A stretch of DNA of 64,000 bases from G963665495 sp963677785 (GCA_963677785.2 CAXXDH010000002.1:434001-498000), one strand, 5' to 3'; positions 24,361 to 34,753 are shown, counted from the stretch's first letter. Translations and numbers: made by a program. Notes: a model not told the origin generated them from the sequence alone.

Positions 24361-25497
24361 ATGCGCTTCGTGTATTTATCAAAGACAGGGTCAGCAACAG
24401 GACTTTTTTTGCTCTTTTTATTGTTGCTCGCGGGCACAGGATATGCGGCGGAGCAAGACAAACAGGCTGGTAAAAAAAAGCAGCCTTCCATGCCGCCTGC
24501 TGTAGTTGTTACCGCCAAGGCCGTTGGCGGAGCCATTGCGCCGCAGACGGAATACATCGGCACTGTATATTTTCCTGAAGTTTCGGATGTGGCTTCGGAA
24601 GTTGTCGGGCGTGTTGCCAGGATAGAATTTGAGGAAGGCCAACGCGTCAAACAGGGAGACGTCCTGGTGGTGCTTTCCAAGGATCTCGTCGAGAAAGAAC
24701 TGGAATCCGCCGTAGCAAGCCACAAGGCGGTGCTGTCTTCCCTGGAAAACGCGCGTATTGAACTAAATCGAACCAAAAAACTTTTCAAATCCAAGAGTGT
24801 GACTGCTCAAGAATATGATGAAGACCGTTTTTTAGTTGAAAAGCTCGAATTTGAAGCCATGAGCTTGGCGCATGCATCCGAACGGTTATCTTTGCGTCTA
24901 GCTAAGGCAACGACCTCCGCGCCCTTTGACGGTGTGGTGCTGGAGAAAAAGGTGGCTCGCGGCGAATGGCTGCAGATCGGCTCCGTGATCGGGGTGCTGG
25001 CCAGGGACGACGTCGTGGACGTGCTCGTGGACGTGCAGCAGTCGCTGTTGCAATATCTCAAATCAGGGATGAAGATTGCGCTCAAGGTGGCGGGCAGGGA
25101 ACTGGAGGGCGAACTGATTGCCGTCATTCCTGATGGCGACCAGGCCACGCGTACTTTTCCAGTAAAAATACGGGTAAAGAATCCGGGTAATCTGGCTCAG
25201 GGTATGGAAGCACGGGCCATGATTCCCGCGGGAAATCCGCAGGAATCAGTGATGGTGCCCCGTGATGCCGTATTGCTGACTCCCCAGGGGCAGGTAGTCT
25301 GGGTGGTCACTGACGGTACGGCCTTGGCTGTGCCGGTTAATATTCTGGCCTATGTGGACCGGCAGGCCGCGGTGCAGAGCCAGAATCCGGCTTATACGTT
25401 CCAGCCGGGTGATAGCGTTGTAATCAAGGGAAATGAACGGTTGCGTCCGGGGCAGTCTGTAATTGACGGTGCCGCCGCAGCTTCCAGCCAACAATAA
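24361..25497 (+). CDS. RND efflux periplasmic adaptor (membrane fusion protein)
   Basis: A 378-residue periplasmic adaptor linking an RND pump to an outer membrane channel. A signal peptide (GLFLLFLLLLAGTGYAA, about residues 14-30) is followed by a barrel-sandwich half motif (VGRVARIEFEEGQRVKQGDV) and an alpha hairpin (about 105-180). The second lipoyl half is APFDGVVLEKKVARGEWLQI, and beta-barrel and membrane-proximal parts close the protein. It is followed 26 bp later by the permease gene. No TolC-like gene is nearby, so the channel is presumably encoded elsewhere. Substrate unknown. Confidence 0.94.
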   Translation: MRFVYLSKTGSATGLFLLFLLLLAGTGYAAEQDKQAGKKKQPSMPPAVVVTAKAVGGAIAPQTEYIGTVYFPEVSDVASEVVGRVARIEFEEGQRVKQGDVLVVLSKDLVEKELESAVASHKAVLSSLENARIELNRTKKLFKSKSVTAQEYDEDRFLVEKLEFEAMSLAHASERLSLRLAKATTSAPFDGVVLEKKVARGEWLQIGSVIGVLARDDVVDVLVDVQQSLLQYLKSGMKIALKVAGRELEGELIAVIPDGDQATRTFPVKIRVKNPGNLAQGMEARAMIPAGNPQESVMVPRDAVLLTPQGQVVWVVTDGTALAVPVNILAYVDRQAAVQSQNPAYTFQPGDSVVIKGNERLRPGQSVIDGAAAASSQQ

Positions 25498-25523
25498 CAA
25501 ACCCGTTTCGGGTACGAGTATTC

Positions 25524-28500
25524 ATGGATTTCATCAATTTTTCCATCAGGAATCCTGTTCCGGTTATCGTTATCGTCATTCTGGTGGTGTTGTTCGGCGT
25601 CATAGGTCTTGGAACCTTGCCTTACCAGCTCAGTCCCACAGTGACCACGCCGGAGATTTCCGTGACCACGGTCTGGACCGGCGCCACGCCCTACGAGGTG
25701 GAAAGCGAGATCATCGAAGAGCAGGAAAAGGTCCTCAAGGGGATTCCCGGCCTGACTTCACTGGAGAGCCAGTCCTACAACAACCAGGGGGAAATCTCAC
25801 TTGAATTCAAAATCGGAACGAACATTGAAGATGCACTGTTGCGTGTTTCCAACAAGCTCAACGAGGTCCCCAGCTATCCGGACAACGCCGAAAAGCCGGT
25901 AATCAGCGCGACAGGTGCGTCGGCCTCTCCCATAATCTGGATTATTCTCAAGACACTGCCGGCGAACAAGCGCCCCATCGACACCTACCGTACGTATTTT
26001 GAGGAAGAAGTGCGGCAGCATCTGGAGCGGGTCAGCGGTGTGGCGGATCTTTTTGTCTTCGGAGGTACGGAATCGGAAATGCACGTGGTGGTGGATCCGC
26101 AAAAGCTTGCAACCTACCAGCTGACCATCGACGAAATTATTTCCGTACTCAAGAGTGAAAATGTCACGGTTTCGGCCGGGACCATGGGCGTAGGCCGTCG
26201 TGATTTTCGTATCCGGACCCTGGGGGAATTCCTATCGCCAGCGGACATTGCAAATGTCGTGATTTCCTCAACCGGGCGCAAGCGCTTGACCATTGGGGAC
26301 GTGGCCAAGGTCGACTACGGCTACGAAGACGAAACCGTGGCCATGCTGAGCAACGGTGCAAAGGGCATTGTCTGCGGCGTCCGGCCCGAAACAGGCGCCA
26401 ATGTGCTGGAAGTAACGGACCAGGTGCAAGCCGTGGTCAACAAGCTCAATGCCGGACAGCTCAAGGAGCAGGGACTGGTTTTTGACTGGAACTACGACCA
26501 ACGGCCCTATATCAACGGCGCCATCGGACTGGTCAAGAAGAATATTATCATCGGCGGAGTTCTGGCCATTACTGTGCTGCTGCTTTTTTTGCAGTCCCTT
26601 TCCGCCACTGTGATCGTAGGCATAGCCATCCCTATCAGCATTATCGGCACCTTCATGTTTCTCAGCCTGCTCGGGCGCAATCTCAATGTGGTCAGCCTGG
26701 CGGGTATTTCGTTTGCCGTGGGCATGCTGGTGGATAACGCCATTGTTGTCCTGGAAAATGTGGACCGGCATCGCAAAATGGGCAAAAATCCGTTTCAGGC
26801 CGCCTATGACGGCGCGAAAGAGGTCTGGGGCGCGGTCATGGCCTCAACGGCAACCACGGTTGCCGTATTTTTGCCCGTCATATTCATGGAGCAGGAAGCC
26901 GGACAGTTGTTCAAAGATATTGCCATTGCCGTGACCAGCGCCATTTTGTTGAGTATGTTCGTTTCCATTTCGGTCATTCCCATGATGGCCAAGCAGCTTT
27001 ATACGCTTTCCGGCCCGAAAAAGCAGCGTCGCTCGCCTTTGAACTGGCTGGGTGCTCGATTCAGCGCGCTGGTAATGGGGATGTTGCAGCTGGCCTTGTG
27101 GAAATGGTTTACCAGAGTCTTGACCATTGGCGTTCTGACGGCTCTGGCCGTTTGGTCGGCCTGGATGTTTTTCCCGAAGCTCGAGTATCTGCCCCAGGGC
27201 AACCGGAACCTGCTGCTGAACATTCTGATTCCGCCGCCGGGGCTTTCGTACAAGGAGCGCCTGGACATCGGCGAATATATCTATTCACGCCTCGAACCTT
27301 TTGAGGACAAAGACGAATACCAGGGAATGCCCGGCATTTCCAACCTGTTTTATGTGGGTGCGGACAGGATTATGCTTTTCGGCATTATCAGTACGCAGGA
27401 GCAGCAGGCAGCCAGATTGATTCCGTATCTGAGCAAGTTGCTTTTTTCCATACCAGGCATGTACGGTGTCAGTATTCAGGCAGGTATTTTCCAGGAAGGG
27501 CTGGGTGAAGGCCGCAATGTGGATGTGGACATTTCCGGTCCGAACCTGGAGCAGATTGTTGGCGGCGCGGGCGCCATGTTCGGAGCGTTGCGCCAGGCCA
27601 TTCCCAACGTACAGGTGCGTCCGGTGCCGTCACTGGAGCTGCTGTATCCGGAAATCAAACTCCTGCCAGACAGAGACCGGGTGAAATCCGCGGGCTTGAG
27701 CACCGAGTCTCTGGGCATTGCCGTGGATGTGCTTATGAACGGCCGGATTATCGGCGATTTCAAGGAACGTAACGGCAAAAAGATCGATTTGCGCGTCAAG
27801 GCCGAGGGGCCACGCCTGGATACTCCTGAAAAATTGTATAACGAATTGCTGGTGGTTCCGGGAGGGAGGCTGTTGCCGGTTTCTTCTTTGGCCGACCTGG
27901 AACGGACCACGGGGATCACGCAGATCCGACACCTGGAGCGGCAGCGGACAATCACTTTGCAGGTGACGCCTCCGCCGGATATGCCGTTGCAGTCCGCCAT
28001 GGAAAAAATCGCCAATGATCTGGTGCCCAAATTGCGTAACGGGCCTCTCAAAGGGTTGGATGTCCGCCTCAGCGGTGCAGCCGACAAGCTGACCGAAACC
28101 TGGGACGCCTTACAGTGGAATTTTGTTCTGGCCCTGATTATCACCTATTTATTGATGAGTGCGCTGTTCGGGAATTTCATTTATCCGTTTGTGATCCTGT
28201 TTACCGTGCCCCTGGCGGCTGCTGGCGGTATTCTGGGCCTGGAGTTGCAGAACATGTTCATTGCGCCGCAGGCCATGGATATTTTGACCATGCTCGGTTT
28301 CGTTATTTTGATCGGTGTGGTGGTAAACAACGCTATTCTCATTGTGCACCAGTCCCTGAACAATATTCGCTATCAGGGCATGACGCACAAGGACGCCGTA
28401 ATGGATTCGGTGCGCACGCGTATCCGCCCGATATTCATGAGCGCCTGCACGTCGATTTTCGGTATGTTGCCCCTGACCCTGGCTCCCGGCCCCGGCTCGG

Positions 28501-28634
28501 AACTGTACCGCGGACTCGGCAGCGTGGTACTCGGCGGTCTGGCCATTTCCACGATCTTTACCGTATTCCTTATTCCTGCACTGCTGTTATTTTTTATCGG
28601 CATGGAAAAGACCTCAGACCAGAAAGAAGCATAG
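25524..28634 (+). CDS. RND-family efflux permease (AcrB-like)
   Basis: A 1036-residue proton-driven inner membrane pump with the standard two-fold repeat: TM1 (about 11-31), large periplasmic loop, TM2-6 (about 330-500), TM7 near 530-550, second loop, and TM8-12 (about 865-1025). TM4 contains GMLVDNAIVVLENVDRHRK; the first relay Asp is present and the second position is Asn, a variant seen in many non-AcrB RND pumps. The N-terminus INFSIRNPVPVIVIVILVVL is typical of the HAE family. It lies downstream of the adaptor and ends at a strong terminator. Export of hydrophobic or toxic compounds is expected; the substrate cannot be read from the sequence. Confidence 0.96.
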   Translation: MDFINFSIRNPVPVIVIVILVVLFGVIGLGTLPYQLSPTVTTPEISVTTVWTGATPYEVESEIIEEQEKVLKGIPGLTSLESQSYNNQGEISLEFKIGTNIEDALLRVSNKLNEVPSYPDNAEKPVISATGASASPIIWIILKTLPANKRPIDTYRTYFEEEVRQHLERVSGVADLFVFGGTESEMHVVVDPQKLATYQLTIDEIISVLKSENVTVSAGTMGVGRRDFRIRTLGEFLSPADIANVVISSTGRKRLTIGDVAKVDYGYEDETVAMLSNGAKGIVCGVRPETGANVLEVTDQVQAVVNKLNAGQLKEQGLVFDWNYDQRPYINGAIGLVKKNIIIGGVLAITVLLLFLQSLSATVIVGIAIPISIIGTFMFLSLLGRNLNVVSLAGISFAVGMLVDNAIVVLENVDRHRKMGKNPFQAAYDGAKEVWGAVMASTATTVAVFLPVIFMEQEAGQLFKDIAIAVTSAILLSMFVSISVIPMMAKQLYTLSGPKKQRRSPLNWLGARFSALVMGMLQLALWKWFTRVLTIGVLTALAVWSAWMFFPKLEYLPQGNRNLLLNILIPPPGLSYKERLDIGEYIYSRLEPFEDKDEYQGMPGISNLFYVGADRIMLFGIISTQEQQAARLIPYLSKLLFSIPGMYGVSIQAGIFQEGLGEGRNVDVDISGPNLEQIVGGAGAMFGALRQAIPNVQVRPVPSLELLYPEIKLLPDRDRVKSAGLSTESLGIAVDVLMNGRIIGDFKERNGKKIDLRVKAEGPRLDTPEKLYNELLVVPGGRLLPVSSLADLERTTGITQIRHLERQRTITLQVTPPPDMPLQSAMEKIANDLVPKLRNGPLKGLDVRLSGAADKLTETWDALQWNFVLALIITYLLMSALFGNFIYPFVILFTVPLAAAGGILGLELQNMFIAPQAMDILTMLGFVILIGVVVNNAILIVHQSLNNIRYQGMTHKDAVMDSVRTRIRPIFMSACTSIFGMLPLTLAPGPGSELYRGLGSVVLGGLAISTIFTVFLIPALLLFFIGMEKTSDQKEA

Positions 28635-28645
28635 TCTTTTATTTC

Positions 28646-28688
28646 CACACAAAAAAAGCAGCTTGTTGCGGGCTGCTTTTTTTGTGTG
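28646..28688. terminator. Rho-independent terminator of the RND operon
   Basis: A 17-bp stem (CACACAAAAAAAGCAGC paired with GCTGCTTTTTTTGTGTG) with a 9-nt loop; the T-run is built into the 3' arm. Confidence 0.92.
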
Positions 28689-29587
28689 CCAAGTGGTCTC
28701 CCCTGAGATGATGGAATGGCTCCCGACTATTGAGAAGAAATGTTTTGCCAGCCATTTGTCAGTGATTCTTGCGTATGTTTGTGTAAGTTGTCATGCGGTA
28801 AAACTTTTGCGTACAGTGCCTTGGCAAGCAGGCATGCATTCTTCATCAGAAATAAAAGTCACAATACGGCGTTATTATAGTTTAGACTGCGATTGCGGGC
28901 TGTTAGGGCGTCTGCTGGAAGTGATATGGAGCATGCTCCGCTGCAATGAAAGAGTACGACAAAGTCGGAATGCATAGTCTTTGTTCGGGGTACAGTAAAA
29001 AAAGCCTCTAAAAATTATTTGTTTAATATTGAGTAGTTACGTTACTCTGGTATATTATTATTTTTTTAATTTTGGGGTAATTAGCTGGAATTTAATCTTT
29101 TTTTGAGTAGAAACGGGGATAGAGAGGGATGCAATTAAGTTGAATTCGGTATATACAGACTTAGACATTTATGAAGCTTGGCAACTTGTTGCTTTCTAAG
29201 GTAAATGGATTATTTAAATTCATCATACGGTAATCATATTTTTCTGAACAAAAAGTTTAAGTGGTTATTAGTATACTTATAGGGTTGCTATTTCGATAGT
29301 CACTTTTTGATTCAATGGCCCATCTTCGAATGATGCGTTCTTTACGCATTGTAGTTAAAGTCTACCTTTAATTGTGATCAAGTGATACTTTTTACAATTT
29401 GCAACCATCAATTACACTACTGTTACCAACAAAAAAATTGTCTGCTAATGGGGGCGAAAGATACTTATGGTCCCGCTCCAACCGCATTAGCCGTTGGCCC
29501 CGCCAACGGTATGCCCTTTCCTTATAAACAGTGCAAAAAAAATTTGGCATCATATGTACGGTTTTAGCTACATAGTTTCAGGGAAAG
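28689..29587. other. Gene-free AT-rich region before the orphan kinase
   Basis: About 900 bp with no convincing gene on either strand. Open frames here have no recognisable protein character. It contains a GC-rich structured island at 29456-29520 (listed separately) and presumably the kinase promoter. Confidence 0.6.
29456..29520 (+). ncRNA. Possible structured leader RNA
   Basis: Inside AT-rich sequence, a GC-rich stretch can fold. An outer helix GAAAG-ATAC / GTAT-gcc-CTTTC encloses a hairpin CGTTGGC-ccc-GCCAACG. It lies 67 nt before the kinase ATG. No known riboswitch consensus was recognised and no T-run follows. Confidence 0.3.
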
Positions 29588-32320
29588 ATGATGGTAATTA
29601 ATAATCCAACGAAAGAACAACTTCTCTTGGAATTGCAAGCCTCACACGATCGTGAAGCAAAACTGAAAAAGAAAGTTGCTAGTTTGGAAAAGCGCATCAA
29701 TGCGACAGAGGGAGATCCTTTCTCTCTGGGACATGGTATTACTGTTTTTTTCGCAATAATAGATAAAAAAAATAAATTGCTGTATGGAAGCCCAGAATTC
29801 AAATTGTGTTTTGGAGTAACAGAAGGGGAGATAACCCCCGTTGCCTGGGCGGATCTTTTTTCCGAAAATTTTTCCCGGTTGGAAAAGCAACTGCCGGGGG
29901 GAGAACCTCTCCGGGTGCGAGTAAAGCAGCTGCATCAGGTTTGTCTTGGGGGGAAAGGCTACGACTGCGTTGTAAGCGCAGAATTTGATCAAAGTGGAGA
30001 ACCCCAACGGTATACGGTGTATGGAAAGACTATTTCCGGACTCGCGGATCAAGAGGGAAGTTTTCATTCCAAGGCCGTGCGCCTTGGGGAGCTGTTGACG
30101 AAAAGCTCGATGATTATATTCGCCTCTGACCCGGAAGAACCTGGTAGAATATTGTATGTGAGCGATAATATTGAGCGGTTTCTTGGTTTTACTCCCTCTG
30201 AATTGATAGCAAATACTGAATTCAAAGACAGAGTCCACCCGGAAGACCGAACAGCCATGCGGGTCTTTGAAGAAGAAGTCCGCGTTCATGCTGAAAGCAG
30301 CGTCGTGTATAGGCACGTACATAAGGACGGCCATTTTATCTGGATCCGGCAGGTTGGTGTGATGTTTACCGATCCGAGCGGCAATCCTGTCGAAATGATT
30401 TCCTACTGTTTTGATGTAAATCACGCCAAACGAAATGAAGCTGAGTTGCAGAAGAGCCGCAGTTTGTTTCAGGGAGTCATAGATTCGTCTTTGTCCGTCA
30501 TTTACGTCAAAGACAGAGAAGGGCGCTATTTGCTAGGCAATAAGAAGTTCGAGGAATTTTCAGGGCACAAATTGGATGATCTGGTGGGTAAAACCGATTC
30601 CATGCTTTATGACAAGCGCCAGAATATCCGTTACGCCAAAGAGGATAAGCTTGTTTTTGAAAAAGGCATGACCCTCCAATACGAGGAAAGTTTGATTGTC
30701 AACAAGCTTGTCCGTCATTTTTTTACCACAAAAATTCCCCTGTGTGACGAGCAGGGCAACGTCTACGCGCTTTGCGGCAATTCCTGGGACATGACCGCGT
30801 TACGCGAAGCCCAGGATGCCCTGGCCGCCAGTGAAGAGCGATACAGGCTTCTTGTGGAGGAAAGCGCCCAGGGCATCGGCGTTATTAGCGGATACAATCC
30901 GCGTGTCGTTTTTGCGAACAAGGCTTTTGCCAGAATTTTCGGCTACTCTGTAAACGAGTTGCTTGAAATGGCCCCTGAAGCCGTACGTTCGCGAATTTAT
31001 GCGGACGATCATGATTTTGTTTGGAAGTCCTATCATGAGCGTTTGCGTAGCGAGCTACCAAAAAGCAATTATGAATGCAGGATTGTACAAAAAAGTGGCG
31101 CTATTCGGTACGTCGAAGTCTACGTCAATTATTTCGCGTATCGCGGTCCAGCTATTCAGGCCATCCTTTTGGACATTACAGATCGCAAAATTTATGAGGA
31201 AAAATTACGCAAAAGCGAGGCCTTGCTGGCGGATGCTCAGCGTATAGCCGTTACCGGAAGCTGGGGAATAGATGTGACGACACGGGAAATCGTTTGGTCC
31301 GACCAGATTTTTCGTATTTTCGGGTTGTCTCCGGAAGAGAACAGGGCCTCGATTTGGTATTATTTTTTTTGCGTTCACCCCGAAGACCGCAACAAGATAG
31401 TCGCAGGATACTCCCGGCTTTTTCAAGAAGGAAAATTCGATACCGAATTTCGAATCGTTCAGCCTACCGGGGAAGTCCGACATGTCAAAGACAAAGGGGA
31501 ACTGGTTTATAATTCCAAAAATCGCGTCATTTATGTGCAGGGTTCTATCCAGGATATCACCTCTCAAAAACTGGTGGAAGAAGAGCTTCGCAAATCAAGG
31601 GAGAACCTCGAAGAACGGGTTGAGGAACGGACCCGTGCGCTTTCGGAAGCCAAGGAGCAGCTCAGTATGCTGGCTGCGCACCAGCAGGACAATGTGGAAA
31701 TGGAACGGACGCGCATTGCCCGTGAGGTGCATGATGAACTCGGGCAGAACATGACTGCGCTGAAAATCGGTTTGAAATTGCTGGAAGGCTATTTGCCTGA
31801 AGGCGAAGAAAAATCACGGAAAAAAATTCACGATCTGGATAAGCTGGTGGAAGGGACCATTGCATCGGTTCAGAAAATATCCCGTGAATTACGGCCTGCG
31901 CAACTCGATGACCTTGGACTGTCCGCAGCCATGGAATGGCATGTGCGGCAATTTCAGCAGGAAACAGATATCAGGATTGATCTTGCGCTTAATGTCGATG
32001 ACCGGGGGCTGGACAAAGCCGCCACCACGGCACTGTACCGCGTTTTTCAGGAAGCCATGACCAACATCGTACGGCATGCGCAGGCAACGGCGATAAAGGT
32101 CTGTCTGTATATGAGCAAGAGTGAGTTCGTACTCGAGGTAAGCGATAACGGCGTAGGGTTCGTGCCGGAGGACCTCAGCAGTCCGAAATCACTGGGCTTG
32201 ATGGGGATGCGCGAGCGTATTCATGCCCTGGGGGGGCATATGGAGATCTCCAGCATGCCCGGCACGGGAACCCGCATTGTTGCAGCACTTCCCATGGACC
32301 GGGTAATCGGCATGATTTGA
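29588..32320 (+). CDS. PAS-domain sensor histidine kinase (NarX/DegS type)
   Basis: A 910-residue cytoplasmic-looking kinase. A short N-terminal coiled coil (about 5-38) precedes about five PAS/PAC units, each with typical PEDR or DITDRK/DITSQK signatures, up to about residue 665. The transmitter is of the HisKA_3 type with phospho-acceptor His715 in REVHDELGQNMTALKIGLKL, followed by a HATPase domain (MTNIVRHAQATAIKVCLYMS, GLMGMRERIHALGGHMEI). This class normally pairs with LuxR/NarL-type response regulators, but none is adjacent, so it is an orphan. AGGGAAAG precedes the start. PAS-rich soluble kinases are abundant in sulfate reducers and often redox-linked. Confidence 0.95.
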   Translation: MMVINNPTKEQLLLELQASHDREAKLKKKVASLEKRINATEGDPFSLGHGITVFFAIIDKKNKLLYGSPEFKLCFGVTEGEITPVAWADLFSENFSRLEKQLPGGEPLRVRVKQLHQVCLGGKGYDCVVSAEFDQSGEPQRYTVYGKTISGLADQEGSFHSKAVRLGELLTKSSMIIFASDPEEPGRILYVSDNIERFLGFTPSELIANTEFKDRVHPEDRTAMRVFEEEVRVHAESSVVYRHVHKDGHFIWIRQVGVMFTDPSGNPVEMISYCFDVNHAKRNEAELQKSRSLFQGVIDSSLSVIYVKDREGRYLLGNKKFEEFSGHKLDDLVGKTDSMLYDKRQNIRYAKEDKLVFEKGMTLQYEESLIVNKLVRHFFTTKIPLCDEQGNVYALCGNSWDMTALREAQDALAASEERYRLLVEESAQGIGVISGYNPRVVFANKAFARIFGYSVNELLEMAPEAVRSRIYADDHDFVWKSYHERLRSELPKSNYECRIVQKSGAIRYVEVYVNYFAYRGPAIQAILLDITDRKIYEEKLRKSEALLADAQRIAVTGSWGIDVTTREIVWSDQIFRIFGLSPEENRASIWYYFFCVHPEDRNKIVAGYSRLFQEGKFDTEFRIVQPTGEVRHVKDKGELVYNSKNRVIYVQGSIQDITSQKLVEEELRKSRENLEERVEERTRALSEAKEQLSMLAAHQQDNVEMERTRIAREVHDELGQNMTALKIGLKLLEGYLPEGEEKSRKKIHDLDKLVEGTIASVQKISRELRPAQLDDLGLSAAMEWHVRQFQQETDIRIDLALNVDDRGLDKAATTALYRVFQEAMTNIVRHAQATAIKVCLYMSKSEFVLEVSDNGVGFVPEDLSSPKSLGLMGMRERIHALGGHMEISSMPGTGTRIVAALPMDRVIGMI

Positions 32321-32354
32321 TCGGGGTGGCCAGGTGTGTATCTGGCCAAAATAC

Positions 32355-33299
32355 TTAATGAAATTCCATGGCCCAGCGTCCGAGGTTGATGGCGATCAGC
32401 AGGGCCCCTTCCCAACGGCTGAGTTTCCAGCCCGTCCGGATGAAAAGCAGGACGAGCAGCACGACGCTCGTCAGGATGTACATGCTGGGCAAGGCCGCAG
32501 GCGAAATTTCCAGCGGACGGAGCAGGCATGTCAGCCCCAGCACTCCGGCAAAGTTGAAAAAATCGCTGCCGATCAAATTGCCGAGCAGCATTTCATTGCG
32601 GCCTTTCAGCGCGGCGTTGAGGCTGGTGACCAGTTCGGGCAGAGAGGTTCCGGCAGCCACAATGGTCAGCCCGATGGCCCATTCACTCACACCTAGTTGT
32701 GCGGCGATGAACGACGCTGCGTCCACCAGCAGGTTGCTGCCCAGGGAAATGGCCGCTATCCCGGCTGCCAGTTTGAGATATACCTTCCAGTTGCCTTTTT
32801 CTGCGGGGGAGTCGGTCTGCTGTTCTTTTTTTGCTTTCCGGGCCAGGTGCGTCTTGCGCGCGTTGAGCAACAGCAGTGTCAGGTAGGAAATAAAACAGAG
32901 CAACAACAATGCTCCATCAAATCTTCCCATATGCAAATTCAGACACATCAACGTGATCACGAGCGTTATTGTCCAAAGTAATAACCCGTCCCGGTAGAGC
33001 AGTGTACGGTGCGTACGAATGGGGCGGATAACGGCCATGGTGCCCAGGATGATGCCGAGATTGAAAATGTTCGAGCCCACGATATTGGCCAGAGAAATGT
33101 CGGAAAGCCCTTTGAAGGCGGCTGTGGCGGTTACCAGGAATTCAGGTGCGGACGTGCCCATTGCCACAATGGTCAGACCGATGACCAATTCTGAAATGCC
33201 GAACCTCCGGGCAATGTGCGACGCGTTGTCCACGGTCCACTCAGCCCCCCACCAGAGCAGCGCGCCCCCCAGTACAAGAAAGAGTATTTGAAGCAGCAT
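32355..33299 (-). CDS. Calcium/sodium antiporter (CaCA family, YrbG-like)
   Basis: A 314-residue membrane protein with about 10 helices in two inverted halves. Each half has the alpha-repeat signature of cation/Ca2+ exchangers: VAMGTSAPEFLVTATAAFKG with NIVGSNIFNLGIILG, and VAAGTSLPELVTSLNAALKG with NLIGSDFFNFAGVLG. The Glu residues in the PE motifs line the ion site. A hydrophilic loop (residues about 145-170) joins the halves. It likely exports Ca2+ in exchange for Na+ or H+. It is a single gene, convergent with the kinase gene. Confidence 0.95.
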   Translation of the reverse strand: MLLQILFLVLGGALLWWGAEWTVDNASHIARRFGISELVIGLTIVAMGTSAPEFLVTATAAFKGLSDISLANIVGSNIFNLGIILGTMAVIRPIRTHRTLLYRDGLLLWTITLVITLMCLNLHMGRFDGALLLLCFISYLTLLLLNARKTHLARKAKKEQQTDSPAEKGNWKVYLKLAAGIAAISLGSNLLVDAASFIAAQLGVSEWAIGLTIVAAGTSLPELVTSLNAALKGRNEMLLGNLIGSDFFNFAGVLGLTCLLRPLEISPAALPSMYILTSVVLLVLLFIRTGWKLSRWEGALLIAINLGRWAMEFH

Positions 33300-33614
33300 A
33301 ATACCTTCAATTCAACTAATTACGAATAGTTATAAGAGTTAACGGCGCACCCAAATCGAGGAAAGCGACAAAAGACTAAACGTCCGGATGCGTGTGCCGA
33401 CAAGACAAGGCAGGCAGCTCACAATTCGCATTTTCAAACGCAAAAACAATCGAGTCCAGCCGGACGCACCAATAGGCTCTGTTCAGAATCAAATTCTTTA
33501 CTGTCATAGATGGTAAAAAAAAGCTACACTTTTTCTAGAAATTGAGATATAGAAAAACCAGAAACAAAAGGAAGGGCTGCCTGGGGGCAGCTGTTGACAT
33601 CTATGGAGGTAGCC
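33300..33614. other. Intergenic region upstream of a small secreted protein
   Basis: No gene. It contains an inverted repeat CGTCCGG (33381-33387) / CCGGACG (33460-33466) and a hairpin GCTGCC-TGGG-GGCAGC just before the next gene. Function of both is unknown. Confidence 0.45.
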
Positions 33615-34112
33615 ATGCCTTTTCGCTTGAGAGTTCCAGTCTTTACTCTGTTGTTTTTGTGTACCTTTTTTTCTACGGCCACGGCCCAGTTCGATGAATA
33701 CAATTTGTGGGCGGATTATTCCGGCTCCATTACATATATTTCTGACAACGGGTCCACAGTCACCAAACGGTTTGCAACTTTTGCCAGCAATAAATCCAGA
33801 GTAATCAATCTGTTCGGGACTCCTGATCCAAAACAAACCGGCTATCTTCCCTGTCACCGTGGTGATGTTTACCTGGTTTTGCCGTTGACCAATATCAAAG
33901 AGATCAAGGTGCATGGCGATGGCAACCCGTTGGAGATCTCCCTCTATAGCGGCGAACACTTTGTTGCTCAAGTAAATTCGACCATCACCCACGCCATAAG
34001 TTATACCCCGCGATTTGTTTTTCGCCCCGTGGATGGCTTTTTTAATGATGATTTGACCTATTTTGTGGAATCCAACAATATTCTCAAGCTTTCGTTCGAT
34101 CCTGATTCCTAG
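33615..34112 (+). CDS. Secreted protein of unknown function (165 aa)
   Basis: A 165-residue protein with a clear signal peptide (VPVFTLLFLCTFFSTATAQF; cleavage after ATA). The mature part is beta-rich, starting DEYNLWADYSGSITYISD, with LVLPLTNIKEIKVHGDGNPL in the middle. It has no membrane anchor or lipobox. A GGAGGT site 4 nt before the ATG at 33615 fixes the start over upstream alternatives. I do not recognise the family, and neighbours give no hint. Predicted periplasmic. Confidence 0.8.
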   Translation: MPFRLRVPVFTLLFLCTFFSTATAQFDEYNLWADYSGSITYISDNGSTVTKRFATFASNKSRVINLFGTPDPKQTGYLPCHRGDVYLVLPLTNIKEIKVHGDGNPLEISLYSGEHFVAQVNSTITHAISYTPRFVFRPVDGFFNDDLTYFVESNNILKLSFDPDS

Positions 34113-34210
34113 CCCCTGTACGTATTCTTTGTGGTGCCCTGGACTGGTGCAGTGGGAAGGGGAAAAAGTCTGACGCTGGTCCGTTTAGTCTTTTTAGGCA
34201 GTACGCCATT

Positions 34211-34753
34211 CTATTGGCCAGTATAAAAAATTTGTAAATACAGCTCGTCCGAGACAAGGACGTGTGTGCCTGTCGGCCATCCGATAGCCGCCTGCAACTC
34301 TTCAGGACTCTGGCGCTGGTGTAACAGCGGGCCGGAGTTGGATTCTTTTTTTTGAAAAGTGGCAATGGCCAGTATCCCCCCAGGGCATAGCAATCGTGTT
34401 GCTTCCTGCAGAAAATTCTGCAACTGATCCTTTGAAAACATCTGGATCATTGCCGCCGCAAAGATGCAGTCCGTAGAGGCCGCCGGAATGCTGGTGTGTT
34501 TTGTAATATCCTCCTGCAATATTGTAATGTTGGACTCTGTTCGTTCAGTCCGTGCGATATTGAGAAACTGGCTGTCTTTGTCAACGGCGTAGACACGTCC
34601 TCCAATGCCGACGGCCTGGGCAAAATGTCCGGCCATATGACCGGTGCCGCAGCCTGCGTCCACAATAGTCTGACCCGGCCGTATCCGTAGCGTGGACAGG
34701 ATCAACTGCGTATCGAGCCGTCCTTCGGAAAATTTTGGCAGCCGCTGCGTCAT
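34211..34753 (-). CDS. Class I SAM-dependent methyltransferase
   Basis: A 180-residue methyltransferase of the UbiE/Methyltransf_11 type. Motif I is QTIVDAGCGTGHMAGHFAQA, the acidic motif II is VYAVDKDSQFL, and LLCPGGILAIATFQKKESNS matches the post-I region. The substrate is unknown; the protein is short and lacks an extra substrate domain. It is monocistronic on the minus strand, convergent with the secreted protein gene. Confidence 0.9.
   Translation of the reverse strand: MTQRLPKFSEGRLDTQLILSTLRIRPGQTIVDAGCGTGHMAGHFAQAVGIGGRVYAVDKDSQFLNIARTERTESNITILQEDITKHTSIPAASTDCIFAAAMIQMFSKDQLQNFLQEATRLLCPGGILAIATFQKKESNSGPLLHQRQSPEELQAAIGWPTGTHVLVSDELYLQIFYTGQ

Noticed and set aside
28663..28977. 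104-residue frame after the RND operon
   Set aside because: Begins inside the terminator stem; random composition.
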